From: Selenomonas sp. oral taxon 920
GTDB lineage: Bacteria; Bacillota; Negativicutes; Selenomonadales; Selenomonadaceae
Assembly: GCF_001717585.1 (NCBI RefSeq)
Contig: NZ_CP017042.1
Coordinates: forward strand, 948,501-1,012,500
Direction of reading: 5' to 3'
Length of the DNA: 64,000 nt
Shown one piece after another: positions 1 through 8,928 of the stretch. Below the pieces are notes generated by a model that had not been told where the DNA came from, did no database searches, and saw only the letters and a list, made by a program, of their open reading frames with translations. How positions within the stretch are numbered: the stretch's first letter is position 1; the number at the start of each line of letters is the position of its first letter. Both the position numbers and the translations under genes were made by a program.

Positions 1-540
1 GCTCTGGATCGTCTCCATGCCGAGGCGGCGGAGGTTTCGCTTGCGTTTACCTATTTTATTGAGAAACGCGCACCCATCAGCGGACGTATGTCGCTGCTCG
101 ATGTGGATGCCTCCTTTACGGGGCGCAAGCGGCGCAATGAGCCGATGCAGTTCGAGCTTGGACTTACAATGCCATTTACCTCGCTTTGCCCATGCAGCAA
201 GGAGATCTCTGCATACGGGGCACACAACCAACGCTCTGCGGCACGCGTGCGTCTGCGCTACAAGGAGGGCGTGCCGTGCATCTATATCGAGGAATTGGCC
301 GCATTACTCGAGCGGCAGGGGTCTGCGCCGATCTATCCGATCTTAAAGCGTGCGGATGAGAAACATGTCACAGAGGCGGCATACGAGAATCCGAAGTTTG
401 TCGAGGACATCCTGCGCGACAGTGTTCTCGCTCTGCGCGCACTGCCGGGGCTTGCATATTTTGCGCTGGAATGTGAGAATGAGGAGTCCATTCACAGTCA
501 TAACGCCTTTGCGGCGCATGAAGAGTATCTATCTGAGTAG
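1..540 (+). CDS. folE2: GTP cyclohydrolase FolE2 (type IB), 3' part
   Basis: Converts GTP to 7,8-dihydroneopterin triphosphate, the first step of folate (or queuosine precursor) synthesis, in the cytoplasm. The reading frame is open from the first base of the window, so the N-terminus is missing; 179 residues remain. The segment with PFTSLCPCSKEIS, carrying the CPCSK cysteines, and the C-terminal ESIHSHNAFA are characteristic of the FolE2/MptA family rather than classical FolE. An internal ATG at 88 is not the start, since family similarity continues upstream (AAEVSLAFTYFIEKRAPISG). The next gene follows after 23 bases and may be cotranscribed. Confidence 0.93.
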   Translation, partial: ALDRLHAEAAEVSLAFTYFIEKRAPISGRMSLLDVDASFTGRKRRNEPMQFELGLTMPFTSLCPCSKEISAYGAHNQRSAARVRLRYKEGVPCIYIEELAALLERQGSAPIYPILKRADEKHVTEAAYENPKFVEDILRDSVLALRALPGLAYFALECENEESIHSHNAFAAHEEYLSE

Positions 541-563
541 AAGAGAGGGGGAGAGCGTAGAGC

Positions 564-1544
564 ATGAGTAAATTTGCGCGGCGCTTTCTCCTTCTTTTTG
601 TCCTCGTTTTTGGCATTTCTGCCGCAGTTATCTATACAACGGTGGACATCAATACACTCCAGAATCTGACGCGCTTTCACCCGTGGTCGCTTCTATTGGC
701 GCTCCTTGCCGTCGGGTTTGGGATGTTCTTCGATGGCAGCCGCCTCATGCACCTCGTTAAGATCTCCAATGAAAAAATCACCTTGTACCAAGCAGTACAG
801 GTGATCTTCGGCAATTATTTTCTCGCACTTCTCACGCCGGGAGCGACGGGTGGTGCGGTTGCACAAGTCATGTTTCTGCGCCATGCGGGTGTGCCCACAG
901 GAAAGGCGGCGGTGCTCGTCATCGTGCGCACGCTGCTCTCGATCTTCTTCCTCGCGCTCTGTATGCCGTTCATCTTTCTGCATGACGAGGGCATCGTCCC
1001 CGGTGTGTCGAACGATATTTTGATGGCGGTGACACTCGCGGCCTTTCTTGGCATTGTATTCACCGTTGTGGGAGCGCGGCGCGGCTTCCTTGACTACGTT
1101 GTCGTCTGGATCGCACGCCGTCTGCATGATAAGAAACGGCATCAGCTTTTCGGTCTCTATCGCGACACAAAGAGTGCGATCTCTCTTTTGCTCGGTGCGC
1201 CGCGTCAGATGCTCGTTGTCTTCCTCGAGTCGGGGCTGAATCTTCTCTGCATCTACGCCGTTGTACCGTGTCTCCTGCTTGGGCTCGGCGTCACGGATGC
1301 GGACTGGTACACCGTTATGGGGCGCATGATCTTTCTCAACATGCTTCTCTACTTCAGTCCGACACCGGGCGGCTCCGGCATCGCCGAGGGTGGGTTCGTC
1401 CTCCTCTTTGCTGCGACCGTTCCCGCCGGCACTGTCGGTATCGTCGCTGTCTGCTGGCGGCTTATCGCCGAATACCTCCCGTTCCTCATCGGCTTTTACT
1501 ACACCGTTACCGTCTTTGGCCGCGAATTTTTGCGGCGATACTGA
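564..1544 (+). CDS. YbhN/UPF0104-family multipass membrane protein (flippase-like domain)
   Basis: 326-residue integral membrane protein with about eight hydrophobic segments, beginning with one right at the N-terminus (about residues 5-27). It resembles the lysylphosphatidylglycerol synthase transmembrane-domain family (UPF0104/YbhN), seen in motifs such as LLTPGATGGAVAQV near residue 95 and SPTPGGSGIAEGG near residue 270. The C-terminal aminoacyl-transferase domain of MprF is absent, so lipid aminoacylation is unlikely; a lipid transport role is only inferred. The ATG is preceded by a GGGGGAG ribosome site. A strong terminator lies 13 bases after the stop. Confidence 0.85.
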   Translation: MSKFARRFLLLFVLVFGISAAVIYTTVDINTLQNLTRFHPWSLLLALLAVGFGMFFDGSRLMHLVKISNEKITLYQAVQVIFGNYFLALLTPGATGGAVAQVMFLRHAGVPTGKAAVLVIVRTLLSIFFLALCMPFIFLHDEGIVPGVSNDILMAVTLAAFLGIVFTVVGARRGFLDYVVVWIARRLHDKKRHQLFGLYRDTKSAISLLLGAPRQMLVVFLESGLNLLCIYAVVPCLLLGLGVTDADWYTVMGRMIFLNMLLYFSPTPGGSGIAEGGFVLLFAATVPAGTVGIVAVCWRLIAEYLPFLIGFYYTVTVFGREFLRRY

Positions 1545-1557
1545 TGCTTTGTTCACT

Positions 1558-1585
1558 GCGCCGTTCATAACGGCGCTTTTTCTTT
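1558..1585 (+). terminator. intrinsic terminator after the YbhN-type gene
   Basis: Perfect 8 bp stem GCGCCGTT/AACGGCGC with a CAT loop, followed by a T-run (TTTTTCTTT). It separates the plus-strand gene from the convergent minus-strand gene ending at 1600. Confidence 0.85.
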
Positions 1586-1599
1586 GAGCAAATGTTGCA

Positions 1600-2214
1600 T
1601 CAAGTACGATTCAGGGAATCCCACGGATATTCCTCTAAGCCGAACTTCTCGTTCATGCGCCCCATTATGTCGTAATGACAGGCAATCCTTTCGGCGTAGG
1701 TTCTATGTTCCCATGGCGGGGAGCTCAGACGATTGAAAAAGTCTGTGGCACCATAGAGGATTGTCATGAAAAACTCTTTTTCCGGCAATGTATATCGTTT
1801 GTCACTCCAATTGGTGCGAACGATGACGAAATTATGACCACATTCTTTGATGGATATTTCACATGGACATCCCCAGAATCTGCAGGTTGCTTTTCCTGCA
1901 TGGAGAACTTCATCCACGGATTTTACCAGATTGTTCCAGAGAATATCCACATAATCCCAGTTCCTCAGCGTCAATATGGACTGGTCGTAGTAATTCAGTA
2001 TAATTGCTCCCTCGATTTCATCATAACCGATGTATTTTGCAATTTTACGGATACCTTCTTCATCGTTTATATTGATGAAAGTTCCAGGAGGAATATTTTC
2101 TAAGGCGGTAACTTTTTTCTTGGGGTGCAGTAAAAATGACTGATAGGAAAACATTTTGTCGATAATCACAGCAGCTGCCTGTCTTTCCATAATGTAACGT
2201 GCTGTTTGCGGCAT
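1600..2214 (-). CDS. hypothetical protein, AT-rich, function unknown
   Basis: 204-residue protein that I do not recognise. No signal peptide or membrane segment is visible; it is rich in aromatic residues and has three cysteines in a short stretch (CRFWGCPCEIS, about residue 115). I chose the ATG at 2214 because the stop of the upstream gene (2216-2218) lies immediately before it, suggesting translational coupling; the frame is open further upstream, but that part overlaps the secreted-protein gene in another frame. Alternative ATGs lie at 2190 and 2154, none with a good ribosome site. The gene is clearly AT-richer than its neighbours, consistent with recent acquisition. Confidence 0.6.
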   Translation of the reverse strand: MPQTARYIMERQAAAVIIDKMFSYQSFLLHPKKKVTALENIPPGTFININDEEGIRKIAKYIGYDEIEGAIILNYYDQSILTLRNWDYVDILWNNLVKSVDEVLHAGKATCRFWGCPCEISIKECGHNFVIVRTNWSDKRYTLPEKEFFMTILYGATDFFNRLSSPPWEHRTYAERIACHYDIMGRMNEKFGLEEYPWDSLNRT

Positions 2215-2215
2215 T

Positions 2216-2437
2216 TTACGGGCGGCATACTCCGCAGGGGGCGTAACCATCGGCAATGGCCGCCTCGCGTGAGTTGTAGTGTACGAAGTGCGGTGCGTCG
2301 GGATGCTTGATTGTGCGGCAGGTCGCGTAGTGGAACTTGCCGGACTTTGTGTTGGCAAGATAGTCCGTCGCAAGGGCAGGGACTGCGGCGGTCAGTACGA
2401 CGGCGGTGAGGGAGGCGAGGGCAATCTTTTTGAGCAT
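2216..2437 (-). CDS. small secreted protein with Ada-type zinc-binding-like motif
   Basis: 73 residues. Starts at the ATG at 2437 behind an AAAGGAGAATCC ribosome site; the longer in-frame ATG at 2479 would add residues before an obvious signal peptide. Signal peptide MLKKIALASLTAVVLTAAV with a likely cut after PALA. The mature part has the pattern KFHYATCRTI...REAAIADGYAPCGVC, that is His-x3-Cys and a C-terminal CxxC, like the small Ada metal-binding-like domains found at the ends of secreted nucleases. A structural zinc site is inferred. Function unknown. The downstream gene begins two bases after its stop. Confidence 0.8.
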   Translation of the reverse strand: MLKKIALASLTAVVLTAAVPALATDYLANTKSGKFHYATCRTIKHPDAPHFVHYNSREAAIADGYAPCGVCRP

Positions 2438-2634
2438 ATGGATTCTCCTTTTAGGAATGGTTGATAAAATGAACTCCATCGAACTGGGGCAGAATTTTGT
2501 CCCGATAAATAATTATGACTTAAAACTTATTATATCGCAAGAGAAAAGTACCGTTTCTCTTTGAAGCTTCTCGGTCGGCAGTATGATCATATAAAGATAT
2601 CGCAAAATATATCGCTCCTTGATATAATTGGTAC

Positions 2635-2663
2635 TTGCTAAAAGTCAAAAAAACAAATATAAT
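2635..2663 (+). promoter_or_regulatory. ctsR operon promoter with possible CtsR half-site
   Basis: TTGCTA (2635-2640), 17 bp spacer, TATAAT (2658-2663). The spacer carries AAAGTCAAAAAAACAAA; its GTCAAA matches one half of the known CtsR operator (RGTCAAANANRGTCAAA), while the second half is poor. Autoregulation by CtsR is therefore plausible, not shown. An 8 bp inverted repeat TGGTACTT/AAGTACCA (2629-2636, 2684-2691) flanks the promoter. Confidence 0.7.
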
Positions 2664-2705
2664 AGAGAAAAGCACAATTAAGGAAGTACCAGAGAAGGTG
2701 ATACG

Positions 2706-3158
2706 ATGAGCAACATTGCCGATATGATCGAGTCCTACATCCTCCGTCAGCTTGCTGCACGGCAGGACGGTCAGGTGGAACTGCGGCGGACGGATATCGC
2801 GGATGAGATTTCATGTGCACCGTCGCAGATCAGTTATGTGCTCTCCACACGGTTCACGCAGGATCGCGGCTTCGTAGTGGAATCGCGGCGCGGACTCGGC
2901 GGGTTCATCCGCATCGTGCAGGTGCCGCTGCGCGATCTCGTCTATCAGGATATGCTGTCAAAGATCGACGAGGACACCGATATGGAGACGGTGCAGTCGA
3001 TGGTGCGTTACCTCGCGCAGCACGGCATGGTGGAGACGCGTGAGGCGGCACTCCTAATGCAGATGGTAACAGGCCTTTTTCACTCGAAGACGCTTGCGCC
3101 AAAGGAGCGTGTTCAGATGCTGAAAACAATGATATTGACGCTAGAGAACTTTAGATAG
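2706..3158 (+). CDS. ctsR: transcriptional repressor CtsR of class III stress genes
   Basis: 150-residue dimeric winged-helix repressor controlling clp genes; heat and arginine phosphorylation by McsB relieve repression in Firmicutes. Recognisable by its opening (MSNIADMIESYILRQL), the DNA-binding helix region ISCAPSQISYVLSTRF and the glycine-rich wing ESRRGLGGFIRI. Length is normal for the family. It is the first gene of the classical ctsR-mcsA-mcsB-clpC order. GAAGGTG ribosome site before the ATG. Confidence 0.96.
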   Translation: MSNIADMIESYILRQLAARQDGQVELRRTDIADEISCAPSQISYVLSTRFTQDRGFVVESRRGLGGFIRIVQVPLRDLVYQDMLSKIDEDTDMETVQSMVRYLAQHGMVETREAALLMQMVTGLFHSKTLAPKERVQMLKTMILTLENFR

Positions 3159-3218
3159 TTATTCGATATATATGAACAGGAGAACTAAATTCTTTGGTGA
3201 GCGACGGAAGGGAATGCA

Positions 3219-3749
3219 ATGATTTGTGAGGAGTGCGGCCGCAATGATGCGATTGTGCACATTGTGCAGATCGGTCCGGGCGGTCGGAGCGAGAAGAATA
3301 TATGTATGAGCTGCGCGGCACGCTATGGGGCGTCAATTCTCCGCGCGCAGCAGGAGAATGTTTCGGCGGAGGACTTCCTGAAGGGAATCTTCGGCAGCAA
3401 TCAGCAGGAGAGCACCGCTGAGGAGGACGCACCGCATATCACGTGTCCGAACTGCGGCATGAAATTCCAGGACTTTCCGCAGACGGGGCAGATTGGCTGC
3501 TCGGTCTGCTATGAGACATTTCATCATGAACTCACGCCCCTCCTGCGGCGAATCCACGGATCGAGTGTTCATCGCGGCAAGATCCCGCGCCGCTCGGGGA
3601 GCTCGATCATGCTCCGTCAAGAAGCTGAGCAGCTGCGGGCACGCCTGAAAGAGGCAGTTGCGCGTGAGGAGTACGAGAAGGCGGCGGAGTACCGCGATCG
3701 GATTCGCGGCCTGGAACGGCGCATGGAGGAGCAGTCCTATGGCAGTTGA
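3219..3749 (+). CDS. mcsA: McsA, activator of protein arginine kinase
   Basis: 176 residues. Four CxxC pairs are visible: C3/C6, C29/C32, one near residue 74 (CPNC) and one near residue 91 (CSVC), the zinc sites of the family. The C-terminus carries a UVR domain (AREEYEKAAEYRDRIRGLE), also present in ClpC. McsA binds and activates McsB and helps deliver it to CtsR and ClpC. The ATG follows a GGAAGGGA ribosome site. Its last 11 bases overlap mcsB, indicating coupled translation. Confidence 0.95.
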   Translation: MICEECGRNDAIVHIVQIGPGGRSEKNICMSCAARYGASILRAQQENVSAEDFLKGIFGSNQQESTAEEDAPHITCPNCGMKFQDFPQTGQIGCSVCYETFHHELTPLLRRIHGSSVHRGKIPRRSGSSIMLRQEAEQLRARLKEAVAREEYEKAAEYRDRIRGLERRMEEQSYGS

Positions 3750-4809
3750 CGAACTCCTGCAGAGCAGCCGGCTCTCGTGGTTCGGCGGAAGCGGCGCGGA
3801 CAGCGATGTCGTCATCTCGAGCCGCGTACGCCTTGCGCGCAACCTCGTGGGACTGCCGTTTCCGGGGCGCGCCGATCACGGTCAGTTGGCGGAGATTCGG
3901 CAGACACTGGATGCTGCCTTTGCAGAGATCGGTGCCGAGTTCGGTCAGGAATTTGACCGTCTCACACTTGATCAGCTGACTGCACTCCAGCGCAGTGTGC
4001 TGATTGAGAAGCGTCTCATCAGTGAAAAATTTGCCGAGACACAGGCACACCGCATGGCATACATCAGTGAGGATGCCTGTGTCAGCATTCTGGTCAACGA
4101 GGACGATCACCTGCGCATTCAGGTCATGGCGCCGGGGCTCTCGCTCGGACAGGCGTTCGAACGGGCATCACACGTGGATGACTACATCGAGGAGCGGCTC
4201 GATCTCGCCTTTGACGAGACGATGGGGTATCTGACGGCATATCCGACGAATCTCGGGACGGGGCTGCGCGCCTCTGTCATCCTTCATCTGCCGGGGCTTG
4301 TCTACACGCACAACATCGAAAATATTGTCAATACGTCGCCCCAGCTTGGCCTCGCCGTACATCCGCTTGAGGGCATCGGCGAGGGGGCACATCTCTACAA
4401 GGTTTCCAACCAATTCACCCTTGGGTACTCCGAGGCGGAGATGATTGAGAACCTGCAGGCGACGGTGGGGGAGATTGCCGCCCATGAGAGACGTGCCCGC
4501 AAGGCGCTTTCCTACTTTGGGAAGGACGGTGTGGAGGACGGCGTATGGCGTGCCTTTGGCATTCTGTCCTACGCGCGCTCTCTGACGGAGCAGGAACTTT
4601 TCGCGCTCATCTCGCGTGTGCGTTACGGTATTGACCGGGGGATCATCAAAGAGGTGGCACCGGAGTGCTGTGCAGAGATCATCGTCGCGGGACGCGACAA
4701 CTATCTCAAATACGCAGCGGGAAACGAAAATCTATCTGCGGGGGAAATCAGCGCCATACGTGCTTCGCGTGTGCGCGCGATCTTACAAAAATACAGCATA
4801 CAGGGATGA
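3739..4809 (+). CDS. mcsB: protein arginine kinase McsB
   Basis: 356 residues. Phosphorylates arginines on CtsR and on damaged proteins, marking them for ClpC-ClpP. The ATP:guanido phosphotransferase fold shows in the N-terminal VVISSRVRLARNL, the central DDYIEERLDLAFDETMGYLT, and GAHLYKVSNQFTLGYSE. The start is the ATG at 3739, with GGAGGAG just upstream inside mcsA and family-typical MAVDELL; a longer frame from 3658 runs through mcsA and is rejected. The stop lies 13 bases before the clpC start. Confidence 0.96.
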   Translation: MAVDELLQSSRLSWFGGSGADSDVVISSRVRLARNLVGLPFPGRADHGQLAEIRQTLDAAFAEIGAEFGQEFDRLTLDQLTALQRSVLIEKRLISEKFAETQAHRMAYISEDACVSILVNEDDHLRIQVMAPGLSLGQAFERASHVDDYIEERLDLAFDETMGYLTAYPTNLGTGLRASVILHLPGLVYTHNIENIVNTSPQLGLAVHPLEGIGEGAHLYKVSNQFTLGYSEAEMIENLQATVGEIAAHERRARKALSYFGKDGVEDGVWRAFGILSYARSLTEQELFALISRVRYGIDRGIIKEVAPECCAEIIVAGRDNYLKYAAGNENLSAGEISAIRASRVRAILQKYSIQG

Positions 4810-4822
4810 GGAGGGGGACAGC

Positions 4823-7327
4823 TTGAACTACCGTCAATTTTTTACACAGGCGGCCATTAAAGCCGTAGAGTTTTCACAGTATATCGCGCAGCGGCGCGGC
4901 AAGGGGTACATTGGAACCGGCCAGCTTCTGCTGGGTATCCTGCATATGCGTGACACAATCGCGGCAGAGACGTTGGATAAATTCGGCGTGGACTACGACA
5001 GTGCGGAGCAGGTCATTCGGCGTTCGGACGGTTTTCAGGATGTCCTGCATCCGGCGGAGGATGTCCCCTTCTACACACGGCGTGCACAGCGCGTCATGCA
5101 GGGAGCGATTGATACCGCACGTGAGGAGCGTTCCTTTGTGACCACAGAGCATATCCTGCTTAGCCTGCTTACGGAGGCGGACGGTACCGCAGTGCACACA
5201 ATTGAGGAGCTGGATGTCGATGTTGAGGCACTCCAGAGTGAGGTCGTAGAGCGCATGAGCGATGCGGAGGAGTCCAAGGATAAGTCCGCGCGCAGAAAAC
5301 CGAACAAGGGCGAGCGCAAGGGACTGCCTGCTTCGATCAAAAAATACGGGCGCGATCTCATCGACGTCGCACGTGCTGGGGGGCTGGACCCCGTGATCGG
5401 GCGTGCGGCGGAGATCGACCGCGTGATTCAGATCCTCGCGCGCCGCACGAAGAATAACCCCATTCTCCTCGGTGAGGCAGGGGTCGGCAAGACCGCCGTC
5501 GCAGAGGGGCTTGCCCAGCGCATTGCGGACGGCGAGGTGCCGTTCCTGCTTGAGGACAAGCGTGTCATCACCTTATCGATGACAGCGCTTGTCGCCGGAA
5601 CGAAGTACCGCGGCGAGTTCGAGGAACGTCTTAAAAATGTGGTGGATGATGTCATTAAGGCAAAGAATATCATCCTCTTCATCGACGAGATTCATACACT
5701 CATCCGCGCCGGCGGCGCAGAGGGCTCATTGGATGCGGCAAACATCCTGAAGCCTGCCCTTGCCCGCGGCGAGATGCAGATTGTCGGTGCGACGACGCTC
5801 AGTGAGTACAAGAAGCACTTCGCAAAGGACAGTGCACTCGCACGCCGCTTCCAGACCGTCATGGTGGAGGAGCCGAGCGAGGAGGATGCAGAACTGATTC
5901 TCTTCGGACTGCGCGGCAAATACGAGGAGTTTCACCATGCACGCGTCGAGGACGCCGCTGTTCGGGCAGCTGTGCACCTCGCCAAGCGCTATATTACGGA
6001 TCGCTATCTGCCGGACAAGGCGATTGACCTCATGGATGAGGCAGCGTCGCGCGTGCGCATGAAGACTGTCGGTGATACGGATCAGCTTGCGGGGCTGCGC
6101 ACGGAGATTGCAGAGATTGTCAAGGAAAAGGATGCGGCAATCAGCGGGCAGGACTACGAAAAGGCGGCGCAGCTGCGTGACCGCGAGCAGGAACTGCGCG
6201 CACAGCTGGAGGCATCGCGCCGTGGTGAGGATCAGCGTGCAGAGATTCTGGTGACGGAGAACGATATCGCGGATGTTGTTGCACAGTGGACGGGGATCCC
6301 CGTGCAGCGCATTGCGGCAAAGGAGTCCGAGCGTCTGCTCGCCCTTGAAAAACAAATTGGACGCCGTGTCATCGGTCAGGATGAGGCGGTGCGCGCCGTA
6401 TCGAAGGCTGTGCGCCGTGCACGTGCAGGGGTGAAGGATCCGCGCCGCCCCATTGGCTCTTTTCTCTTCCTCGGCTCCACGGGAGTCGGCAAGACGGAGC
6501 TGGCACGGGCACTCGCTGAGTCCGTCTTTGGCTCAGAGGAGGCGATCATCCGCTTCGATATGTCCGAGTACATGGAAAAGCACACGACCGCACGCCTCGT
6601 TGGTGCACCTCCGGGCTACGTCGGCTACGAGGAGGGCGGTCAGCTCACGGACGCTGTGCGCAAGAAGCCGTTCTCCATCGTTCTCTTTGACGAGGTGGAG
6701 AAGGCACATCCCGATGTGTTTCATATGCTTCTGCAGGTGCTTGAGGATGGACGGCTCACGGACGGGCAGGGGCTCGTCACGGATTTTCGCAATACAATCA
6801 TCATCATGACCTCGAATGCGGGTGCGAACCATCTGCGCTCGACCACGGGGACGATCGGCTTCTCGATTGGTCAGCAGGCAAAGGATACGGATGAGGAGCG
6901 CGCGAAGAAGCGCGTCATGGAGGAGGTCAAGAAGATCTTCCGCCCCGAATTTCTGAACCGTGTAGATGATATGATCGTATTCAACGCACTCGGTGAGCCC
7001 GAGCTGACGAAGATCGTGGATATCCTCCTGCGCGATGTGAAGGCACGCCTTGCCGAGCAGAAGATCAATATTGAGGTCAGCCCGTCCGCGAAGCGCGTTC
7101 TCATCTCGAAGGGGACGGATGTCAAATTCGGGGCACGGCCTCTTCGCCGCGCCATCCAGAAGAACATTGAAGATGCGCTTGCAGAACATATCCTCGCGCG
7201 TGACTTTACGGCGGGAGATGTCATCTCCGTCCGCAAGGCGGGCGACGGGCTGGACTTCGTCAAGAAGGACACGAGCCGCAACAAGCGCGTAAGGGGCGAG
7301 AAGCAGGCCTCCTATCATGAAGCTTGA
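4823..7327 (+). CDS. clpC: ATP-dependent Clp protease ATPase subunit ClpC
   Basis: 834-residue AAA+ unfoldase that feeds substrates to ClpP. Order: Clp-N repeats (residues 1-150), first AAA module with Walker [14 protein letters not shown], a middle region with a UVR-type motif [19 protein letters not shown] typical of ClpC, second AAA module with [13 protein letters not shown], and the C-terminal D2-small domain. I place the start at the TTG at 4823: it follows GAGGAGGGGG at good spacing and gives the family N-terminus. The frame continues upstream into mcsB, but that segment does not look like ClpC. Fourth gene of the operon. Confidence 0.96.
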   Translation: MNYRQFFTQAAIKAVEFSQYIAQRRGKGYIGTGQLLLGILHMRDTIAAETLDKFGVDYDSAEQVIRRSDGFQDVLHPAEDVPFYTRRAQRVMQGAIDTAREERSFVTTEHILLSLLTEADGTAVHTIEELDVDVEALQSEVVERMSDAEESKDKSARRKPNKGERKGLPASIKKYGRDLIDVARAGGLDPVIGRAAEIDRVIQILARRTKNNPILLGEAGVGKTAVAEGLAQRIADGEVPFLLEDKRVITLSMTALVAGTKYRGEFEERLKNVVDDVIKAKNIILFIDEIHTLIRAGGAEGSLDAANILKPALARGEMQIVGATTLSEYKKHFAKDSALARRFQTVMVEEPSEEDAELILFGLRGKYEEFHHARVEDAAVRAAVHLAKRYITDRYLPDKAIDLMDEAASRVRMKTVGDTDQLAGLRTEIAEIVKEKDAAISGQDYEKAAQLRDREQELRAQLEASRRGEDQRAEILVTENDIADVVAQWTGIPVQRIAAKESERLLALEKQIGRRVIGQDEAVRAVSKAVRRARAGVKDPRRPIGSFLFLGSTGVGKTELARALAESVFGSEEAIIRFDMSEYMEKHTTARLVGAPPGYVGYEEGGQLTDAVRKKPFSIVLFDEVEKAHPDVFHMLLQVLEDGRLTDGQGLVTDFRNTIIIMTSNAGANHLRSTTGTIGFSIGQQAKDTDEERAKKRVMEEVKKIFRPEFLNRVDDMIVFNALGEPELTKIVDILLRDVKARLAEQKINIEVSPSAKRVLISKGTDVKFGARPLRRAIQKNIEDALAEHILARDFTAGDVISVRKAGDGLDFVKKDTSRNKRVRGEKQASYHEA

Positions 7328-7466
7328 GGAACGCCGCAACGTTTTGGCACCGCGGTCATGTGGGGCGCGCGCAGGAGATTTCCTGCTCAATCTGGGCTGG
7401 TCACTGTACTGGCTCGCGCGTTCTGCTGTGCGCGCGCTGATGAAGCAGCATCGGAAGGGACTGTAA
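7317..7466 (+). CDS. candidate 49-residue small protein overlapping the clpC end
   Basis: ATG at 7317 overlaps the clpC stop by 11 bases (the same overlap length as mcsA/mcsB) and opens a 49-codon frame ending at TAA 7464-7466, inside the terminator stem. The peptide begins MKLEERRNV, has a hydrophobic stretch FLLNLGWSLYWLARSAV in its second half and a basic tail KQHRKGL, so it could be a short membrane-associated peptide. No convincing ribosome site. Too short to be sure; it may be chance. Confidence 0.3.
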   Translation: MKLEERRNVLAPRSCGARAGDFLLNLGWSLYWLARSAVRALMKQHRKGL

Positions 7467-7487
7467 TACACAGTCCCTTTTCTTTTG
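7455..7487 (+). terminator. terminator of the ctsR-clpC operon
   Basis: Perfect 10 bp stem AAGGGACTGT/ACAGTCCCTT with loop AATAC, then TTCTTTT. It lies 11 bases before the radA start, so radA is probably reached by partial read-through or a promoter I could not identify. Confidence 0.85.
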
Positions 7488-7498
7488 TAGGAGTGTAT

Positions 7499-8875
7499 AT
7501 GGCAAAGAAGAAAAAAACAGCATACGTTTGTCAGAACTGTGGCTATGACACCTCGAAGTGGATGGGGAAATGCCCCGGCTGCGGTGCGTGGAATTCGATG
7601 GTGGAGGAAGTCGTGGTGCCCGCCGTTGAGGAGTGCCGAGGCGTTGGTACGGGCAGCGCGGAGCGCCCACAGCCCATCGGGGAAATTGCCGTCGCGGATC
7701 TGCCGCGTTTTTCGACCGGGTCGGGAGAACTCGACCGTGTGCTCGGCGGGGGCGTAATCCCCGGATCGATGGTGCTCATCGTCGGTGATCCAGGCGTCGG
7801 CAAGTCGAGCCTTACGCTGCGTGTCTCGGCAGATATTGCACGTGCGGGACAGCGTGTCCTCTATGTGACCGGCGAGGAGAGTGCACGGCAGATTCGCATG
7901 CGTGCAGACCGTCTGCAGGCCATTGCGGACGATCTGCTCGTTGTCAGCGAGACAAATCTCGATGCAATCTGTGCCCATGTGGAGCACGAGCATCCCGCAC
8001 TCTTCATCATCGACTCCATCCAGACCATGTATCGTCCCGATATCGAGAGTGCGCCCGGCAGCGTCTCACAGGTACGAGAGTGCGCCATGGAACTGATGCG
8101 TGTGGCGAAAAATGCGGGAATTGCTGTCTTTGTCATCGGTCATGTGACGAAGGAGGGGAGCCTCGCGGGTCCGCGCGTCCTCGAGCACATCGTCGACACC
8201 GTGCTCTACTTTGAGGGCGAACGCAACGCCGAGTATCGCGTACTGCGCGCCGTAAAGAACCGTTTCGGCAGCACAAACGAACTCGGCCTCTTTGAGATGC
8301 GCGATGTCGGACTCGTCGATGTGCCGGATGCGTCAAAGCTGTTTCTCTCAGAGCGTGCAATGGAGAGCGGTTCCATCATTGTACCGACGGTGGAGGGAAC
8401 ACGTCCGCTGCTCGTCGAGGTACAGGCACTTGTTGCGCCGACTCCGTATCAGCCGCCGCGTCGGACAGCGGACTCCGTGGATGTGAAGCGGATTCAGCTC
8501 CTTCTCGCCGTACTCGAAAAGCGCGTGAAGCTCCCCATTGGAGCCGCCGATGTCTATGTGAAGGTTGCGGGCGGCATACGTCTCGACGAACCTGCCGCCG
8601 ATCTTGCACTCTGCGTTGCCATGGCATCCAGCTTCGCCAATCGTCTGCCGCGCCCGCATATGGTCGTCTGCGGTGAGGTCGGGCTTTCGGGTGAGGTACG
8701 CGCCGTCTCGCAGGCAGAGCTGCGCGTCGCCGAGGCGCGGCGGCTCGGATTCAAAGCAGCCCTCCTGCCAATGAAGAACTATCGGCAGCTCAAAGGGAAA
8801 TTCGAAGACATGGAGCTCTTCGGCGCGGAGACCATCGGAGACGCACTCAAATGTGCCATGCCCAAAAATATTTGA
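7499..8875 (+). CDS. radA: DNA repair protein RadA (Sms)
   Basis: 458 residues. Helicase-like RecA paralogue that promotes branch migration in recombination and repair. Visible parts: N-terminal four-cysteine zinc finger (CQNCGYDTSKWMGKCPGC), Walker A GDPGVGKSSL, the RadA-specific KNRFG motif near residue 255, and a C-terminal Lon-protease-like domain. Starts at the ATG at 7499 behind TAGGAGTG; the longer frame from 7358 has no family similarity. Neighbourhood to clpC is common in Firmicutes. Confidence 0.96.
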   Translation: MAKKKKTAYVCQNCGYDTSKWMGKCPGCGAWNSMVEEVVVPAVEECRGVGTGSAERPQPIGEIAVADLPRFSTGSGELDRVLGGGVIPGSMVLIVGDPGVGKSSLTLRVSADIARAGQRVLYVTGEESARQIRMRADRLQAIADDLLVVSETNLDAICAHVEHEHPALFIIDSIQTMYRPDIESAPGSVSQVRECAMELMRVAKNAGIAVFVIGHVTKEGSLAGPRVLEHIVDTVLYFEGERNAEYRVLRAVKNRFGSTNELGLFEMRDVGLVDVPDASKLFLSERAMESGSIIVPTVEGTRPLLVEVQALVAPTPYQPPRRTADSVDVKRIQLLLAVLEKRVKLPIGAADVYVKVAGGIRLDEPAADLALCVAMASSFANRLPRPHMVVCGEVGLSGEVRAVSQAELRVAEARRLGFKAALLPMKNYRQLKGKFEDMELFGAETIGDALKCAMPKNI

Positions 8876-8877
8876 CT

Positions 8878-8904
8878 TAAGAAATGATGAATTCATTCCG
8901 ATAA
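8878..8904 (+). promoter_or_regulatory. sigma-28 (SigD/FliA)-like promoter for fliK-flgD
   Basis: TAAG (8878-8881), exactly 15 bases, then TCCGATAA (8897-8904), against the consensus TAAA-N15-GCCGATAA. It begins two bases after the radA stop and lies 24 bases before the fliK ATG. A flagellar gene directly downstream makes the match meaningful. Confidence 0.65.
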
Positions 8905-8928
8905 ATAAGTAGAAGAGGTGATGTGTAG

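Noticed and set aside
6533..7993. 486-codon minus-strand frame over clpC and radA
   Set aside because: Shadow frame that crosses a terminator and two known genes.
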